Shown: positions 1-7,728 of the stretch, one piece after another | How positions within the stretch are numbered: position 1 is the stretch's first letter | Layout: each line of letters opens with the position of its first letter | Source of the DNA: Solirubrobacteraceae bacterium | GTDB taxonomy: Bacteria; Actinomycetota; Thermoleophilia; Solirubrobacterales; Solirubrobacteraceae | Length of the DNA: 19,116 bases | Reading direction: 5' to 3' | Assembly (NCBI GenBank): GCA_019683665.1 | Contig: JADGIB010000031.1 | Span: 1-19,116 of the forward strand | Position numbers and translations under genes: made by a program | The notes under the pieces: model-generated | The model's input: only the letters and a program-made list of their open reading frames with translations | Databases searched by the model: none | Told to the model about the DNA's origin: nothing

Positions 1-1158
1 CGAGGTGCGGGCGCCCTGGTCGGCCAGCTCGCGCGCCTCCTGGGCGGCGATCGCCGTCTGCTCGGCCGTCACCCGCGTCTCGTCGACGGTCCGCACCTGC
101 CGCTCGGCCCCGGCGGCGACCTCGCTGACCGCGCTGGCGATCTCGCCCACCGCGCGGCCCGCCTCCTCCGAGCTCGTGGCGACCTGCTGGGAGGCCGAGC
201 TCACCGTCGCGGCGGTCTCCGACACGTGGCCGATGAGCCCGCCGAGCTCGGTCCGCGTCCGCTCGTAGGCCCCGATCGCGCCCGCGGCCCGCTCGAGCAT
301 CGCGTCGCACGTGCGCGCGAGCTCGCCGAGCTCGTCGTGGCCGGTGAAGCCGATCGGCTCCGCCTCCATGTGGGCGGGGACGGTGAGGTCGCCCTCGGCC
401 ATCGCCCGCAGCCCGCCGTCGAGCTCGGACAGCCCGCCCTCGCTGAGGTCGCGCAGGCGGTCGCGCACGATCCGCACCGGCCGGGTGACCGACCGCGTCA
501 CGAGGACCGCGGCGACGATCGCGGCCAGGGCGGCGACGATCCCGACGATCAGGATCGTCCGCTGGTCGGAGCTGGCCTCGTCGGTGGCGACGTCGACCTT
601 CGCCTGGGTCTGGGCGCTGACCGCCTCCTGGACGCGCTCGTAGGCGGCCTCCAGGTCCGGCAGGGCCGGGATGATCTCCTCGGTGTAGCGGGTGCGGGAG
701 CCGGCGCGCTCCTCGTCGCCGTCGACGGTCTCCTGCCGCGACGCCGAGACCGTCTGCGTCACGAGGTCGGCGAAGTCGCGGTGCATGTCGCGGGCGGCGG
801 TGACCGCCTCGCGGCCGGCCGAGGTCGTGACGAGCTGCGACAGCGTCTCGAGGTCGCGGTCGATGTCGGTCAGGAGCCGCTCGATCTCCTGGCCGATCTC
901 GTCCTGGGCGTCGAGGTCGCCGTCGAAGACGTAGAGGTGGTTGGCGACCTGCGATGCGGCGTCGCGCATGTTCGACTCGATCGAGGTCGCCGCGGTCGCG
1001 GCCCGCCGGTCGGCGCCGTCGCCGAGGCTGCGCACCTCGCCCTTCAGCGTTCCGAGGGACGTGAGCGCGACGATGGCGACGACGGCGAGCAGCGCGATGA
1101 CGAGGGCGAAGGCGGCGCCGAGGCGCACGCCGACGCGAAGACGTGAGATGAAGTGCAC
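1..1158 (-). CDS. Methyl-accepting chemotaxis protein, partial (C-terminal part lies beyond the left edge)
   Basis: Transmembrane chemoreceptor that would signal through CheW/CheA to the flagellar motor. The 386 visible residues show a short cytoplasmic N-terminus, a first transmembrane helix at about residues 9-33, an extracytoplasmic helical sensor domain of about 165 residues without a recognisable PAS or Cache fold (four-helix-bundle type is my inference), a second transmembrane helix near residues 200-222, a HAMP region starting at TRSVTRPVR, and the first half of the signalling coiled coil. The conserved tip and return helix are outside the window. Start GTG at 1158 is chosen because it aligns with the paralogous start of the next gene (VHFISRLR versus VHLLSRLR) and no other start codon lies in frame in the 42 bases upstream. 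It is a clear tandem duplicate of the gene at 1264-3042, with TM1 almost identical. A FliA-like promoter lies 45 bases upstream. Confidence 0.93.
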   Translation of the reverse strand, partial: MHFISRLRVGVRLGAAFALVIALLAVVAIVALTSLGTLKGEVRSLGDGADRRAATAATSIESNMRDAASQVANHLYVFDGDLDAQDEIGQEIERLLTDIDRDLETLSQLVTTSAGREAVTAARDMHRDFADLVTQTVSASRQETVDGDEERAGSRTRYTEEIIPALPDLEAAYERVQEAVSAQTQAKVDVATDEASSDQRTILIVGIVAALAAIVAAVLVTRSVTRPVRIVRDRLRDLSEGGLSELDGGLRAMAEGDLTVPAHMEAEPIGFTGHDELGELARTCDAMLERAAGAIGAYERTRTELGGLIGHVSETAATVSSASQQVATSSEEAGRAVGEIASAVSEVAAGAERQVRTVDETRVTAEQTAIAAQEARELADQGARTS

Positions 1159-1202
1159 GGTGGGTTCGTCGGTTCGGTGACGGGATTGAGAGGCACCTCC
1201 CG

Positions 1203-1229
1203 TGCTCGGACCGGCGACCCCACCCTTGA
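1203..1229 (-). promoter_or_regulatory. FliA (sigma-28)-like promoter of the first chemoreceptor gene
   Basis: On the minus strand TCAAGGGT (1229-1222), an 11-base gap, then TCCGAGCA (1210-1203). This resembles the sigma-28 pattern TAAAGTTT-N11-GCCGATAA, and also the CTCA-N16-(G)CCGA layout described for some actinobacterial flagellar promoters. The same two blocks with the same gap and nearly the same distance to the start occur upstream of the paralogous receptor at 3085-3111. Inference from sequence only. Confidence 0.55.
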
Positions 1230-1263
1230 GCGGATCGCCGACGTCAGTGTCTGCGGTCGGACA

Positions 1264-3042
1264 TCAGGCGGCGGGCTCGTGGCGGCGGAACCGCTCGACG
1301 AGCACCTCGAGCTGTTCGGCGGTGCGGGCCAGCTCCTGCGCGGACGCGGCGATCTGCTGCGTGCTCGCGCTCGTCTGCTGCGTCGAGGCCGACACCTGCT
1401 GGGCCGACGCCGACGACTGCTCGGCCACCGAGGCCACCTCGCCCGTCGACGCCGCGATCGCGGCGATCCGCTCGCGCACGCCGTCGACCGCGGCGCGGAT
1501 GCGGTCGAACGCCTCGCGCGCCTCGTCGACGATCTCGCTGCCCGCCTGCGACCGGGCGGCGGCGTCCTCGACGATCCCGACCGCGTCGGCGGTCTCGTGC
1601 TGGATCTCGTCGATGAGCGAGCTGATCGTGCCGGCCGCCTGCTGGGACTCCTCGGCCAGCTTGCGGACCTCCTCGGCCACGACGGCGAAGCCGCGGCCCT
1701 GCTCGCCGGCGCGGGCGGCCTCGATCGCGGCGTTCAGCGCCAGCAGGTTCGTCTGCTCGGCGATGCCGGAGATCGTGGAGACGATGCCGCCGATCTCGTC
1801 GGACTTGCCCGCCAGCGCGCGGATCGCGGCGGTCACCCGCTCGGTCGACTCGCGCACGGCGGCCATCGTCGCCGTCGCCTCGTCCGCGGCGGTCGCCCCG
1901 GTCGCGGCGACCTCGCTCGCGTCGCGGACCGCGCGCTCGGTCTCCTCGGAGGCGCTGCGCGCGGTCTCGACCGCCTCGGCCTGGGCGCTCGCGCCCCGCG
2001 CGACCTCGCTGATCGCGCCGGCGATCTCGCCGACGGCGCGGCCCGCCTCCTCCGAGCTGGCGGCGACCTGCTGGGAGGCCGAGCTGACCGCGGCCGCCGT
2101 CTCCGACACCTCGCCGATGAGCGTGCCCAGCTCGGACCGCGTCCGCTCGTAGGCGTCGATCGCGACCGCGGCCCGGTCGAGCATCTCGTCGCACGTGCGC
2201 GACAGGTCGCCGAGCTCGTCGCGCGCCGTGCTGCCGATCGGCTCGGCGTCCATCCGCGCCGGCACCGTGAGGTCGCCGCGGGCGAACGCGCGCAGGCCGT
2301 CGTCGAGCTGGGCCAGGCCGCCGTCGCTGAGCCGGCGCATCCGCGCCCGCACGACCCGGACGGGCCGGGTGACCGACCGCGTCACGAGCACGGCGGCCGC
2401 GGCCGCGGCCAGCGCGGCGACGATCGCGACGACGAGGATCGTGCGCTGGTCGGTGCCGGCGGCGTCGGTCGCGGCGTCGACCTTCGCCTGCGTCTGGGCG
2501 GCGACCGCCGCCTGCACCTGCTCGTAGGCGGCCTCCAGCTCCGCCAGCGACGGCATCAGCTCGTCGGTGTACGGGCCGCGGGACCCGTCGCGCTCCTCGA
2601 CGCCGTCGAGGGTCTCCTGCCGCGACGTCTCGACCGTCCGGCGCGCCAGCGCGCTGAACGCCTCGTGGCGGTCGCGGGCCTCGCGCACCGCGGCCCGGCC
2701 GGCGGCGGTCGTGACGAGCCGCTCGAGCGTCGCCAGGTCGCCGTCGATGTCCGTCAGCAGCCGCTCGATCTCCTCGGCGACGACGTCCTGCTGCTCGAGC
2801 ATCCCGTCGTAGACGTAGAGGTGGTTGGCGATCTGGTGCGCCGCGTCGCGCATGTTCGACTCGACCGACGAGGCGGCGGTCGCCGCGTCGCGGTCGGCGC
2901 CGTCGCCGATCGCGCGCACCTCGTCCTTCAGGGATCCGAGCGAGGTCAGGGCGACGATCGCGACGACCGCGAGCAGGGCGATGACGAGGGCGAAGGCGGC
3001 GCCGAGGCGCACGCCGAGACGCAGTCGGGACAGCAGATGCAC
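1264..3042 (-). CDS. Methyl-accepting chemotaxis protein, complete
   Basis: Chemoreceptor of 592 residues. It has TM1 at about residues 12-35, an extracytoplasmic helical sensor region of about 165 residues, TM2 at about 201-222, a HAMP domain following TRSVTRPVR, and a long cytoplasmic coiled coil. The hairpin tip contains the family hallmark EQTNLLALNAAIEAARAGEQ (about residues 429-448) followed by GRGFAVVAEEVRKLAEES. There is no C-terminal NWETF-like pentapeptide; the protein ends RFRRHEPAA, so tethering of CheR/CheB by that route is not expected. Ligand unknown. Start: GTG at 3042 is preferred over the in-frame GTG at 3069. It has GGAG 9 bases upstream, matches the paralogue's start, and the predicted promoter would put the transcript start near 3077. 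Tandem copy of the gene at 1-1158, separated by about 105 bases holding that gene's own promoter. Confidence 0.95.
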   Translation of the reverse strand: MHLLSRLRLGVRLGAAFALVIALLAVVAIVALTSLGSLKDEVRAIGDGADRDAATAASSVESNMRDAAHQIANHLYVYDGMLEQQDVVAEEIERLLTDIDGDLATLERLVTTAAGRAAVREARDRHEAFSALARRTVETSRQETLDGVEERDGSRGPYTDELMPSLAELEAAYEQVQAAVAAQTQAKVDAATDAAGTDQRTILVVAIVAALAAAAAAVLVTRSVTRPVRVVRARMRRLSDGGLAQLDDGLRAFARGDLTVPARMDAEPIGSTARDELGDLSRTCDEMLDRAAVAIDAYERTRSELGTLIGEVSETAAAVSSASQQVAASSEEAGRAVGEIAGAISEVARGASAQAEAVETARSASEETERAVRDASEVAATGATAADEATATMAAVRESTERVTAAIRALAGKSDEIGGIVSTISGIAEQTNLLALNAAIEAARAGEQGRGFAVVAEEVRKLAEESQQAAGTISSLIDEIQHETADAVGIVEDAAARSQAGSEIVDEAREAFDRIRAAVDGVRERIAAIAASTGEVASVAEQSSASAQQVSASTQQTSASTQQIAASAQELARTAEQLEVLVERFRRHEPAA

Positions 3043-3084
3043 GGTGGTTCGCTCCGGGTTCGGGGCCACGACGTCTGCACGGCA

Positions 3085-3111
3085 TCGTCGGACCGCCGCA
3101 ACGAACCTTGA
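3085..3111 (-). promoter_or_regulatory. FliA (sigma-28)-like promoter of the second chemoreceptor gene
   Basis: On the minus strand TCAAGGTT (3111-3104), 11 bases, TCCGACGA (3092-3085). The -10-like block ends 43 bases before the GTG at 3042, against 45 bases for the paralogue. Conservation of both blocks and the gap between diverged duplicates, while the bases between them differ, argues for function. Confidence 0.58.
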
Positions 3112-3145
3112 ATGTGAGACCTCGCTGTCGAGGATGGGACGGCGG

Positions 3146-4135
3146 TCAGCCGCCGATCGCGCTCATCGGCCGGTCAGGCTGCACGAACCCCGGCTCGTTG
3201 ACGCGGTGCTTGAGCTCCTTGCGCCAGACCGCCGCGCGGATGATCGCCTCGAGCTCGTCGTCGTCGGCCCCGGCGCGGATCGGGCCGCGCAGGTCCGTCT
3301 CGTTGAGGCTGAACAGGCAGGTGCGCAGCCGGCCCTCGGCCGTGATGCGGATGCGGTTGCAGTCGCCGCAGAACGGCTCGCTGACCGGGTTGATGAAGCC
3401 GATCCGTCCGCGTCCGTCGGCGAAGCGGTACGTGCGCGCGGTCGCGTGCGGCTCGCGCGGCTCGGGCTCCAGCGGGTACACGGCGTGGATCGCGGCGCGG
3501 ATCTCCTCGCCGGTGAGGACCTGGTCGGGGCTCCACGCGTGGCCGGCGTCGAGCGGCATGAACTCGATGAAGCGGACCTCGTACGGGTGCTCGCGCGCGA
3601 ACTCCGCGAACGGGATGACCTCCTCCTCGGTGAACCCGCGCATCGCGACCGCGTTGACCTTGATCGGGTGCGCCTCCGGGTGGGCGGCCAGCGCCCGCAG
3701 GCCGGCGAGGACGCGGGGGAGCGCGTCGCGGCGGGTCATCTCGAAGAAGCGGTCGCGCTGGAGCGAGTCGATCGAGACGTTGAAGCGGTTCGCGCCGGCG
3801 GCGACGAGCGCGTCCGCGTCGCGCTCGAGGAGGTAGCCGTTCGTCGTGATCGAGAGGTCGTCGACGAGCGGGGCGAGCATCCGCACGAGCTGGGGGAAGT
3901 CGCGGCGCACGAGCGGCTCGCCGCCGGTGAGGCGCAGGTCGCGCACGCCCATCTCGGCCAGCAGCGCGACGATCCGCTCGATCTCCTCGAAGCGCAGGAC
4001 CTCGTCGCGGTCCAGCCAGGGGAGGCCCTCGGCGGGCATGCAGTACTGGCAGCGGAAGTTGCAGCGGTCGGTCACCGACAGGCGCAGATCGCCGATCCGG
4101 CGGCCGTGGCCGTCGATGAGCGGAGCGCGGGCCAT
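3146..4135 (-). CDS. moaA: GTP 3',8-cyclase MoaA (molybdenum cofactor biosynthesis)
   Basis: Radical-SAM enzyme that, with MoaC, converts GTP to cyclic pyranopterin monophosphate, the first step of molybdenum cofactor synthesis. The 329 residues match the usual family length. The N-terminal radical-SAM cluster motif C25-x3-C29-x2-C32 follows LSVTDRCNFR; TGGEPL supplies the SAM-binding glycine motif. The C-terminal substrate-side cluster is C256-x2-C259-x13-C273, and the protein ends with the conserved Gly-Gly tail (SAIGG). No other Mo-cofactor genes are nearby, so it is an isolated locus here. Start: ATG 4135 is preferred to GTG 4141, because TAGGCT lies 6 bases before the ATG, the same spacing seen at other probable leaderless genes in the window. 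Confidence 0.96.
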   Translation of the reverse strand: MARAPLIDGHGRRIGDLRLSVTDRCNFRCQYCMPAEGLPWLDRDEVLRFEEIERIVALLAEMGVRDLRLTGGEPLVRRDFPQLVRMLAPLVDDLSITTNGYLLERDADALVAAGANRFNVSIDSLQRDRFFEMTRRDALPRVLAGLRALAAHPEAHPIKVNAVAMRGFTEEEVIPFAEFAREHPYEVRFIEFMPLDAGHAWSPDQVLTGEEIRAAIHAVYPLEPEPREPHATARTYRFADGRGRIGFINPVSEPFCGDCNRIRITAEGRLRTCLFSLNETDLRGPIRAGADDDELEAIIRAAVWRKELKHRVNEPGFVQPDRPMSAIGG

Positions 4136-4141
4136 CGCCAC

Positions 4142-4147
4142 AGCCTA
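4142..4147 (-). promoter_or_regulatory. Candidate -10 element of moaA (leaderless)
   Basis: TAGGCT on the minus strand, 6 bases before the moaA ATG at 4135. It fits TANNNT with transcription starting at or next to the start codon. No convincing -35 hexamer was seen. Confidence 0.4.
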
Positions 4148-4240
4148 GATGAGCGGGCCGCCGTCCGGGAGGCCCCGGCGCGTGCAACGGCGGTTGCGGC
4201 GCCGAGGAGTCGCGGCCGGGGCGGCGAAGCAGCCCGTGTC

Positions 4241-4603
4241 GTGGTCGCCGTCGCGCTCCTGCTCGTCCTCGTCGCCGCGCTCCTCGCCGCGCTCGGCGTG
4301 GCGGCCGCGCGCGTCCTGCGCCGCTTCGATGGCGCCGGGGCGGCCGCGCCGGCCGCCGGCGGGCCCGCCGCGCCGGTGACCGAGCTGGCCGCCCGCCGGA
4401 TCCCCGCGCCGCAGCTGCCGTCGCTGCCGGAGGGCTTCCGCTACGACGCGGCCGTCCCCGGGCCGCTGCAGCTCGTCGGCGACGACGCGCCGACGACGAA
4501 GATCTGCCCGGACTGCGCCGAGACCGTGCTCGCCTCGGCGCGGGTGTGCAAGCACTGCCGCTACCGGTTCGCGCCGCCGCTGCCCGGCTCCCACGCCGTG
4601 TAG
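4241..4603 (+). CDS. Small membrane-anchored zinc-ribbon protein
   Basis: Predicted 120-residue protein of unknown function. An N-terminal hydrophobic segment (about residues 1-24, rich in Val, Leu and Ala) is followed by Arg-rich RVLRRF, then a Pro/Ala/Gly-rich linker of about 55 residues. The C-terminal zinc ribbon has C89-x2-C92 and C103-x2-C106 (ICPDCAETV...RVCKHCRYRF), the arrangement of the short UPF0547-type zinc-ribbon family. The likely topology is a single anchor with the ribbon in the cytoplasm. The start is uncertain: GTG 4241 is the first in-frame start outside moaA, but it has no good ribosome binding site; an in-frame GTG at 4106 would overlap moaA antisense. It converges on the minus-strand small membrane gene with only 7 bases between the stops. 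Confidence 0.62.
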   Translation: MVAVALLLVLVAALLAALGVAAARVLRRFDGAGAAAPAAGGPAAPVTELAARRIPAPQLPSLPEGFRYDAAVPGPLQLVGDDAPTTKICPDCAETVLASARVCKHCRYRFAPPLPGSHAV

Positions 4604-4610
4604 CGCGGCC

Positions 4611-4775
4611 TCACCGCGTCAGGATCAGGTACATGAAGGCCGCCGCGAACGCGAGCTGGCCGAACGTCGCCGCCGTCCCGAGGTTCGCGGCGCCAAGCGC
4701 CGCCGCGATCAGCGTCGGGACGACGAACGCCGCGACGAGGAAGAGGAGCTGGCCGGGCCAGCGGTTGAGGTTCAC
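4611..4775 (-). CDS. 54-aa two-helix membrane protein at the end of the ecm-meaB operon
   Basis: Small hydrophobic protein that is easily missed. It reads VNLNRWPGQLLFLV and so on, with two likely transmembrane helices (about residues 9-30 and 36-52) joined by a short GAANLGT turn, ending MYLILTR. The GTG start overlaps the meaB stop as GTGA (4-base overlap), the same coupling used at the ecm/meaB junction, so it should be co-transcribed and translationally coupled. Codon third positions are strongly GC-biased, like the neighbours. No family was recognised, and a role linked to ethylmalonyl-CoA metabolism or B12 is only a possibility from position. Confidence 0.7.
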   Translation of the reverse strand: MNLNRWPGQLLFLVAAFVVPTLIAAALGAANLGTAATFGQLAFAAAFMYLILTR

Positions 4776-5722
4776 GATCGGGCCGCCTGGTCGAGCACGC
4801 GCACAAGCGTAGGGATGTCGGCCGCCGGATCCTGCTGCGCGAGCAGCCGCTGCGCCGAGCGGCGTCCGCCGACCGCCCGCAGGCCGGCCTCGCCGTGCTC
4901 GGCGGCGAAGTCCGCCAGCGCCCCCGCGCGCCGGGCCGCGACCCGCCGCGCGGCGACGTCGAGCCCGGCCCGGTGCGCGTCGAGCGCGGCGACGAGCTCG
5001 TCGATCCCCGACGCGGGCGCCAGCGAGCTGACCGCCACGACCGGCGTGTCGCGCGCCCCCAGCGATCGCAGCGCCGCGCTCAGGTCGCGCCGGGCCCGCA
5101 GCGCGACCTGGCCGAGGTCGGCCTTCGTGACGACGAGCACGTCGGGGACCTCCATGATCCCGCTCTTGAGGAACTGGAGCGCGTCGCCGGACCCGGGCTG
5201 GACGATGACGGCGACGGTGTCGGCGACCTCGGCCACCTCGGTCTCCGACTGGCCGACGCCGACGGTCTCGATGACGACGACGTCGAACGCGGCCGCCAGC
5301 GCGCCCGCCGCCGCGGGCGTCGAGGGCGCCAGCCCGCCCAGCCGCGTCCCCGCCGCCGTCGAGCGGATGAAGACGCCGCGGTCCTGCGGGTCGTGGGCGA
5401 TCCGGGCGCGGTCGCCGAGCAGCGCGCCGCCCGAGCGCTTCGACGACGGGTCGACGGCCAGGACGGCGACCGTGCGGCCGGCGGCCCGCCAGGCGGCGAC
5501 GAGCGCCGACAGGAGCGTCGACTTCCCGGCGCCGGGCGGGCCGGTGATCCCGATGACGTGGCCGGGCGCCTCGCCGCCGAGGGCCGCGGGGGAGACCCCG
5601 GCCAGCAGCGCCTCGATCTCGGCCCGCATCGCCGGGGCGCGGTTCTCGACGAGGTTGAGGACCTCCGGCGCGGCCGACAGGTCCCCCGCGCGCAGGCGCG
5701 CGGCGAGCTCGGCGCCGGTCAC
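4772..5722 (-). CDS. meaB: MeaB/ArgK-family GTPase, chaperone of the B12-dependent mutase
   Basis: G3E-family P-loop GTPase of 316 residues that in characterised systems gates cobalamin loading and protects or reactivates acyl-CoA mutases. Visible motifs: Walker A GPPGAGKST (residues 61-69), AVDPSS (89-94) followed by SGGALLGDR, switch II ETVGVGQSE (152-160), and the guanine-specificity motif TKAD (199-202; the usual NKxD with Thr for Asn, which is common in this family). Start GTG 5722 overlaps the ecm stop by 4 bases (GTGA), indicating translational coupling. Because its partner in the operon is ecm and no methylmalonyl-CoA mutase gene is seen here, it probably serves ethylmalonyl-CoA mutase. 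The older ArgK annotation (arginine kinase) should not be used. Confidence 0.95.
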   Translation of the reverse strand: MTGAELAARLRAGDLSAAPEVLNLVENRAPAMRAEIEALLAGVSPAALGGEAPGHVIGITGPPGAGKSTLLSALVAAWRAAGRTVAVLAVDPSSKRSGGALLGDRARIAHDPQDRGVFIRSTAAGTRLGGLAPSTPAAAGALAAAFDVVVIETVGVGQSETEVAEVADTVAVIVQPGSGDALQFLKSGIMEVPDVLVVTKADLGQVALRARRDLSAALRSLGARDTPVVAVSSLAPASGIDELVAALDAHRAGLDVAARRVAARRAGALADFAAEHGEAGLRAVGGRRSAQRLLAQQDPAADIPTLVRVLDQAARS

Positions 5723-7716
5723 GCCTTCAGGGCGGCGACCGGGACGTCGTGCGCGCGGGCCACGATCGCGACGATGTCGCCCATGATCCTCGTCAGGTCG
5801 AAGTCCTTGGGCGTGTAGACCGCGGCGACCCCGCGCGCCTTCAGCGGCGCGACGTCGGCCTCGGGGATGATCCCGCCGACGACGACCGGCACGTCGACGC
5901 CGGCCTCGCGCAGCGCGTCCATCACCGCCGGGATGAGCTCCCGGTGTGAGCCCGACAGGATCGACAGCCCGATGACGTGCACGCCCTCGTCGAGCGCCGA
6001 CTTCGCGATCTGGGCCGGGGTGAGGCGGATCCCGTCGTAGACGACGTCCATCCCCGCGTCGCGGGCGCGCACGGCGATCTGCTCGGCGCCGTTGGAGTGC
6101 CCGTCGAGGCCGGGCTTGCCGACGAGGATCTTCAGCGTCCGCCCGAGCCGCTCCGACAGCTCCTCGACCTGCTCGCGGACGACGTCGAGCTCGACCGACA
6201 CCGGCGCCGCGGTCGCCTCGCCGACCCCGGTCGGGGCGCGGTACTCGCCGAACGCGTCGCGCAGTGTCTGCGCCCACTCGCCGGTCGTCGCGCCGGCGCG
6301 GGCGGCGGCGATCGTCGCGGGCAGGATGTTCTGCGACGGGTCCGCGGCGACGCGCGCCAGCTCGGCCAGGGCGGCGTCGACAGCGGCCTGGTCGCGCTGC
6401 TCGCGCCAGCGGGCGAGGGCCTCGCGCGCCTCCTCCTCGACGCTCGGGTCGACGGTGAGGATGCCGCCGTCCTCGCCGGCGGCCAGCGGCGACGGCTCGG
6501 TCTCGGTGAAGCGGTTGAGGCCGACGACGACCTGCTCGCCGCGCTCGATGCGGGCGATCCGCTCGCGGTGGGCGTCGACGAGCGCGGCCTTCATGTACGG
6601 GACCGCCTCGACCGCGCCGCCGTGCTCGGCGACGACGGCCATCTCGGCCCGGGCGCCCTCGAGCAGCTCCCCGACGAGCCCGTCCATGACCTTGGAGCCC
6701 TCGAAGATGTCGGGGTACTCGAGCAGGTCGGTCTCGTAGGCGAGGACCTGCTGGATGCGCAGCGACCACTGCTGGTCCCACGGGCGGGGGAGGCCGAGCG
6801 CCTCGTTCCAGGCCGGCAGCTGGATCGCGCGGGCGCGCGCGTTGCGCCCGAGCGTCACCGCGAGCGCCTCGAGGACGATCCGCTGGACGTTGTTCTCCGG
6901 CTGCTGCTCGGTCAGCCCGAGCGAGTTCACCTGGACGCCGTAGCGGAAGCGCAGCTGCCTGGGGTCGCGGACCCCGTAGCGCTCGCGGCCGATCTCCTCC
7001 CACAGGATCGCCATCGCGCGCAGCTTCGCGTGCTCCTCGATGAAGCGCACGCCCGCGTTGACGAAGAACGACATCCGCGCGAAGACCTGGCCCATGAGCT
7101 CCGGCGGGACCCGCTCGCGCGCGGCGTCGAGGACGGCGATCGCGTTGGAGAGCGCGTAGGCGATCTCCTGGACCGGGGTCGCGCCCGCCTCCTGCAGGTG
7201 GTAGCTGCAGATGTTGATCGGGTTCCAGCGCGGCACCTCGGTGACCGTGAAGGCGATCATGTCCGCGATCAGCCGCATCGACGGCTCCGGCGGGAACGCG
7301 TACGTGCCGCGGGCCAGGAACTCCTTGACGATGTCGTTCTGGGTGGTGCCCTGCAGGTTCGCGGCGGGGACGCCCTGCTCCTCGGCGGCGACGATGTAGA
7401 GCGCGAGCAGCCAGGCGGCCGTCGCGTTGATCGTCATCGACGTGTTCATCTCGCCGAGCGGGATGCCGGCCATGAGCGCGCGCATGTCGCCGAGGTGGCT
7501 GACCGGGACGCCGACCTTGCCGACCTCGCCGCGGGCGAGGACGTGATCGGGGTCGTAGCCGGTCTGCGTCGGCAGGTCGAACGCGACCGAGAGTCCCGTC
7601 TGCCCCTTCGCCAGGTTCGAGCGGTACAGCTCGTTCGAGCGCGCCGCCGTCGAGTGCCCGGCGTAGGTCCGCATGAGCCAGGGGCGGTCCCGCTCGGGGA
7701 GACGGTGTTGACTCAT
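5719..7716 (-). CDS. ecm: Ethylmalonyl-CoA mutase (coenzyme B12-dependent, MeaA/Ecm type)
   Basis: Catalyses (2R)-ethylmalonyl-CoA to (2S)-methylsuccinyl-CoA, the signature isomerisation of the ethylmalonyl-CoA pathway for acetyl-CoA assimilation. The single 665-residue chain has an N-terminal substrate-binding TIM barrel and a C-terminal cobalamin domain with DGHSNG (538-543; H540 is the expected lower axial ligand), SILSG and VVVGGIIP. It is called Ecm rather than methylmalonyl-CoA mutase because the signature stretches RTYAGHST (16-23), FDLPTQTGYD (46-55) and GEVGKVGVP (63-71) follow the Ecm/MeaA pattern as I remember it. The methylmalonyl enzyme has a FSTAEESN / LPTHRGYDSD type sequence and a longer N-terminus. 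First gene of an operon with meaB. ATG 7716 lies 6 bases after TACAAT and has no Shine-Dalgarno sequence. Its start codon is inside a perfect palindrome (7708-7723). Confidence 0.93.
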   Translation of the reverse strand: MSQHRLPERDRPWLMRTYAGHSTAARSNELYRSNLAKGQTGLSVAFDLPTQTGYDPDHVLARGEVGKVGVPVSHLGDMRALMAGIPLGEMNTSMTINATAAWLLALYIVAAEEQGVPAANLQGTTQNDIVKEFLARGTYAFPPEPSMRLIADMIAFTVTEVPRWNPINICSYHLQEAGATPVQEIAYALSNAIAVLDAARERVPPELMGQVFARMSFFVNAGVRFIEEHAKLRAMAILWEEIGRERYGVRDPRQLRFRYGVQVNSLGLTEQQPENNVQRIVLEALAVTLGRNARARAIQLPAWNEALGLPRPWDQQWSLRIQQVLAYETDLLEYPDIFEGSKVMDGLVGELLEGARAEMAVVAEHGGAVEAVPYMKAALVDAHRERIARIERGEQVVVGLNRFTETEPSPLAAGEDGGILTVDPSVEEEAREALARWREQRDQAAVDAALAELARVAADPSQNILPATIAAARAGATTGEWAQTLRDAFGEYRAPTGVGEATAAPVSVELDVVREQVEELSERLGRTLKILVGKPGLDGHSNGAEQIAVRARDAGMDVVYDGIRLTPAQIAKSALDEGVHVIGLSILSGSHRELIPAVMDALREAGVDVPVVVGGIIPEADVAPLKARGVAAVYTPKDFDLTRIMGDIVAIVARAHDVPVAALKA

Positions 7717-7723
7717 GAGTCAA
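7708..7723. promoter_or_regulatory. Perfect 16-bp palindrome over the ecm start; candidate operator
   Basis: TTGACTCATGAGTCAA reads identically on both strands. It covers the ecm ATG and predicted transcription start, and touches its -10 hexamer. It also lies just upstream of the -10 of the divergent methyltransferase gene, so one bound dimer could affect both. The regulator is unknown. Confidence 0.5.
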
Positions 7724-7728
7724 TTGTA
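7723..7728 (-). promoter_or_regulatory. -10 element of the ecm operon
   Basis: TACAAT on the minus strand, one base from the TATAAT consensus and the best -10 in the window. It is 6 bases from the ATG at 7716, which predicts a leaderless transcript. No good -35 was found at 16-18 bases; upstream sequence lies inside the divergent gene. Confidence 0.55.

Noticed and set aside
3042..3069. Upstream GTG 3069 as the start of the second chemoreceptor.
   Set aside because: It lies about 8 bases from the predicted transcription start and lacks a ribosome site. GTG 3042 has GGAG and aligns with the paralogue.
1153..3111. Plus-strand frame of 652 codons over the second chemoreceptor.
   Set aside because: Antisense shadow; the minus strand has the chemoreceptor signalling motif.
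5719..7716. Annotation as methylmalonyl-CoA mutase or isobutyryl-CoA mutase.
   Set aside because: The N-terminal signature stretches and single-chain length fit ethylmalonyl-CoA mutase, and ccr nearby supports this.
4772..7723. Minus-strand open frame of 983 codons that looks like a mutase/MeaB fusion.
   Set aside because: Its N-terminal two thirds are low-complexity out-of-frame translation of ecm. The real meaB begins at GTG 5722, and ecm ends separately at 5719, so there is no fusion.
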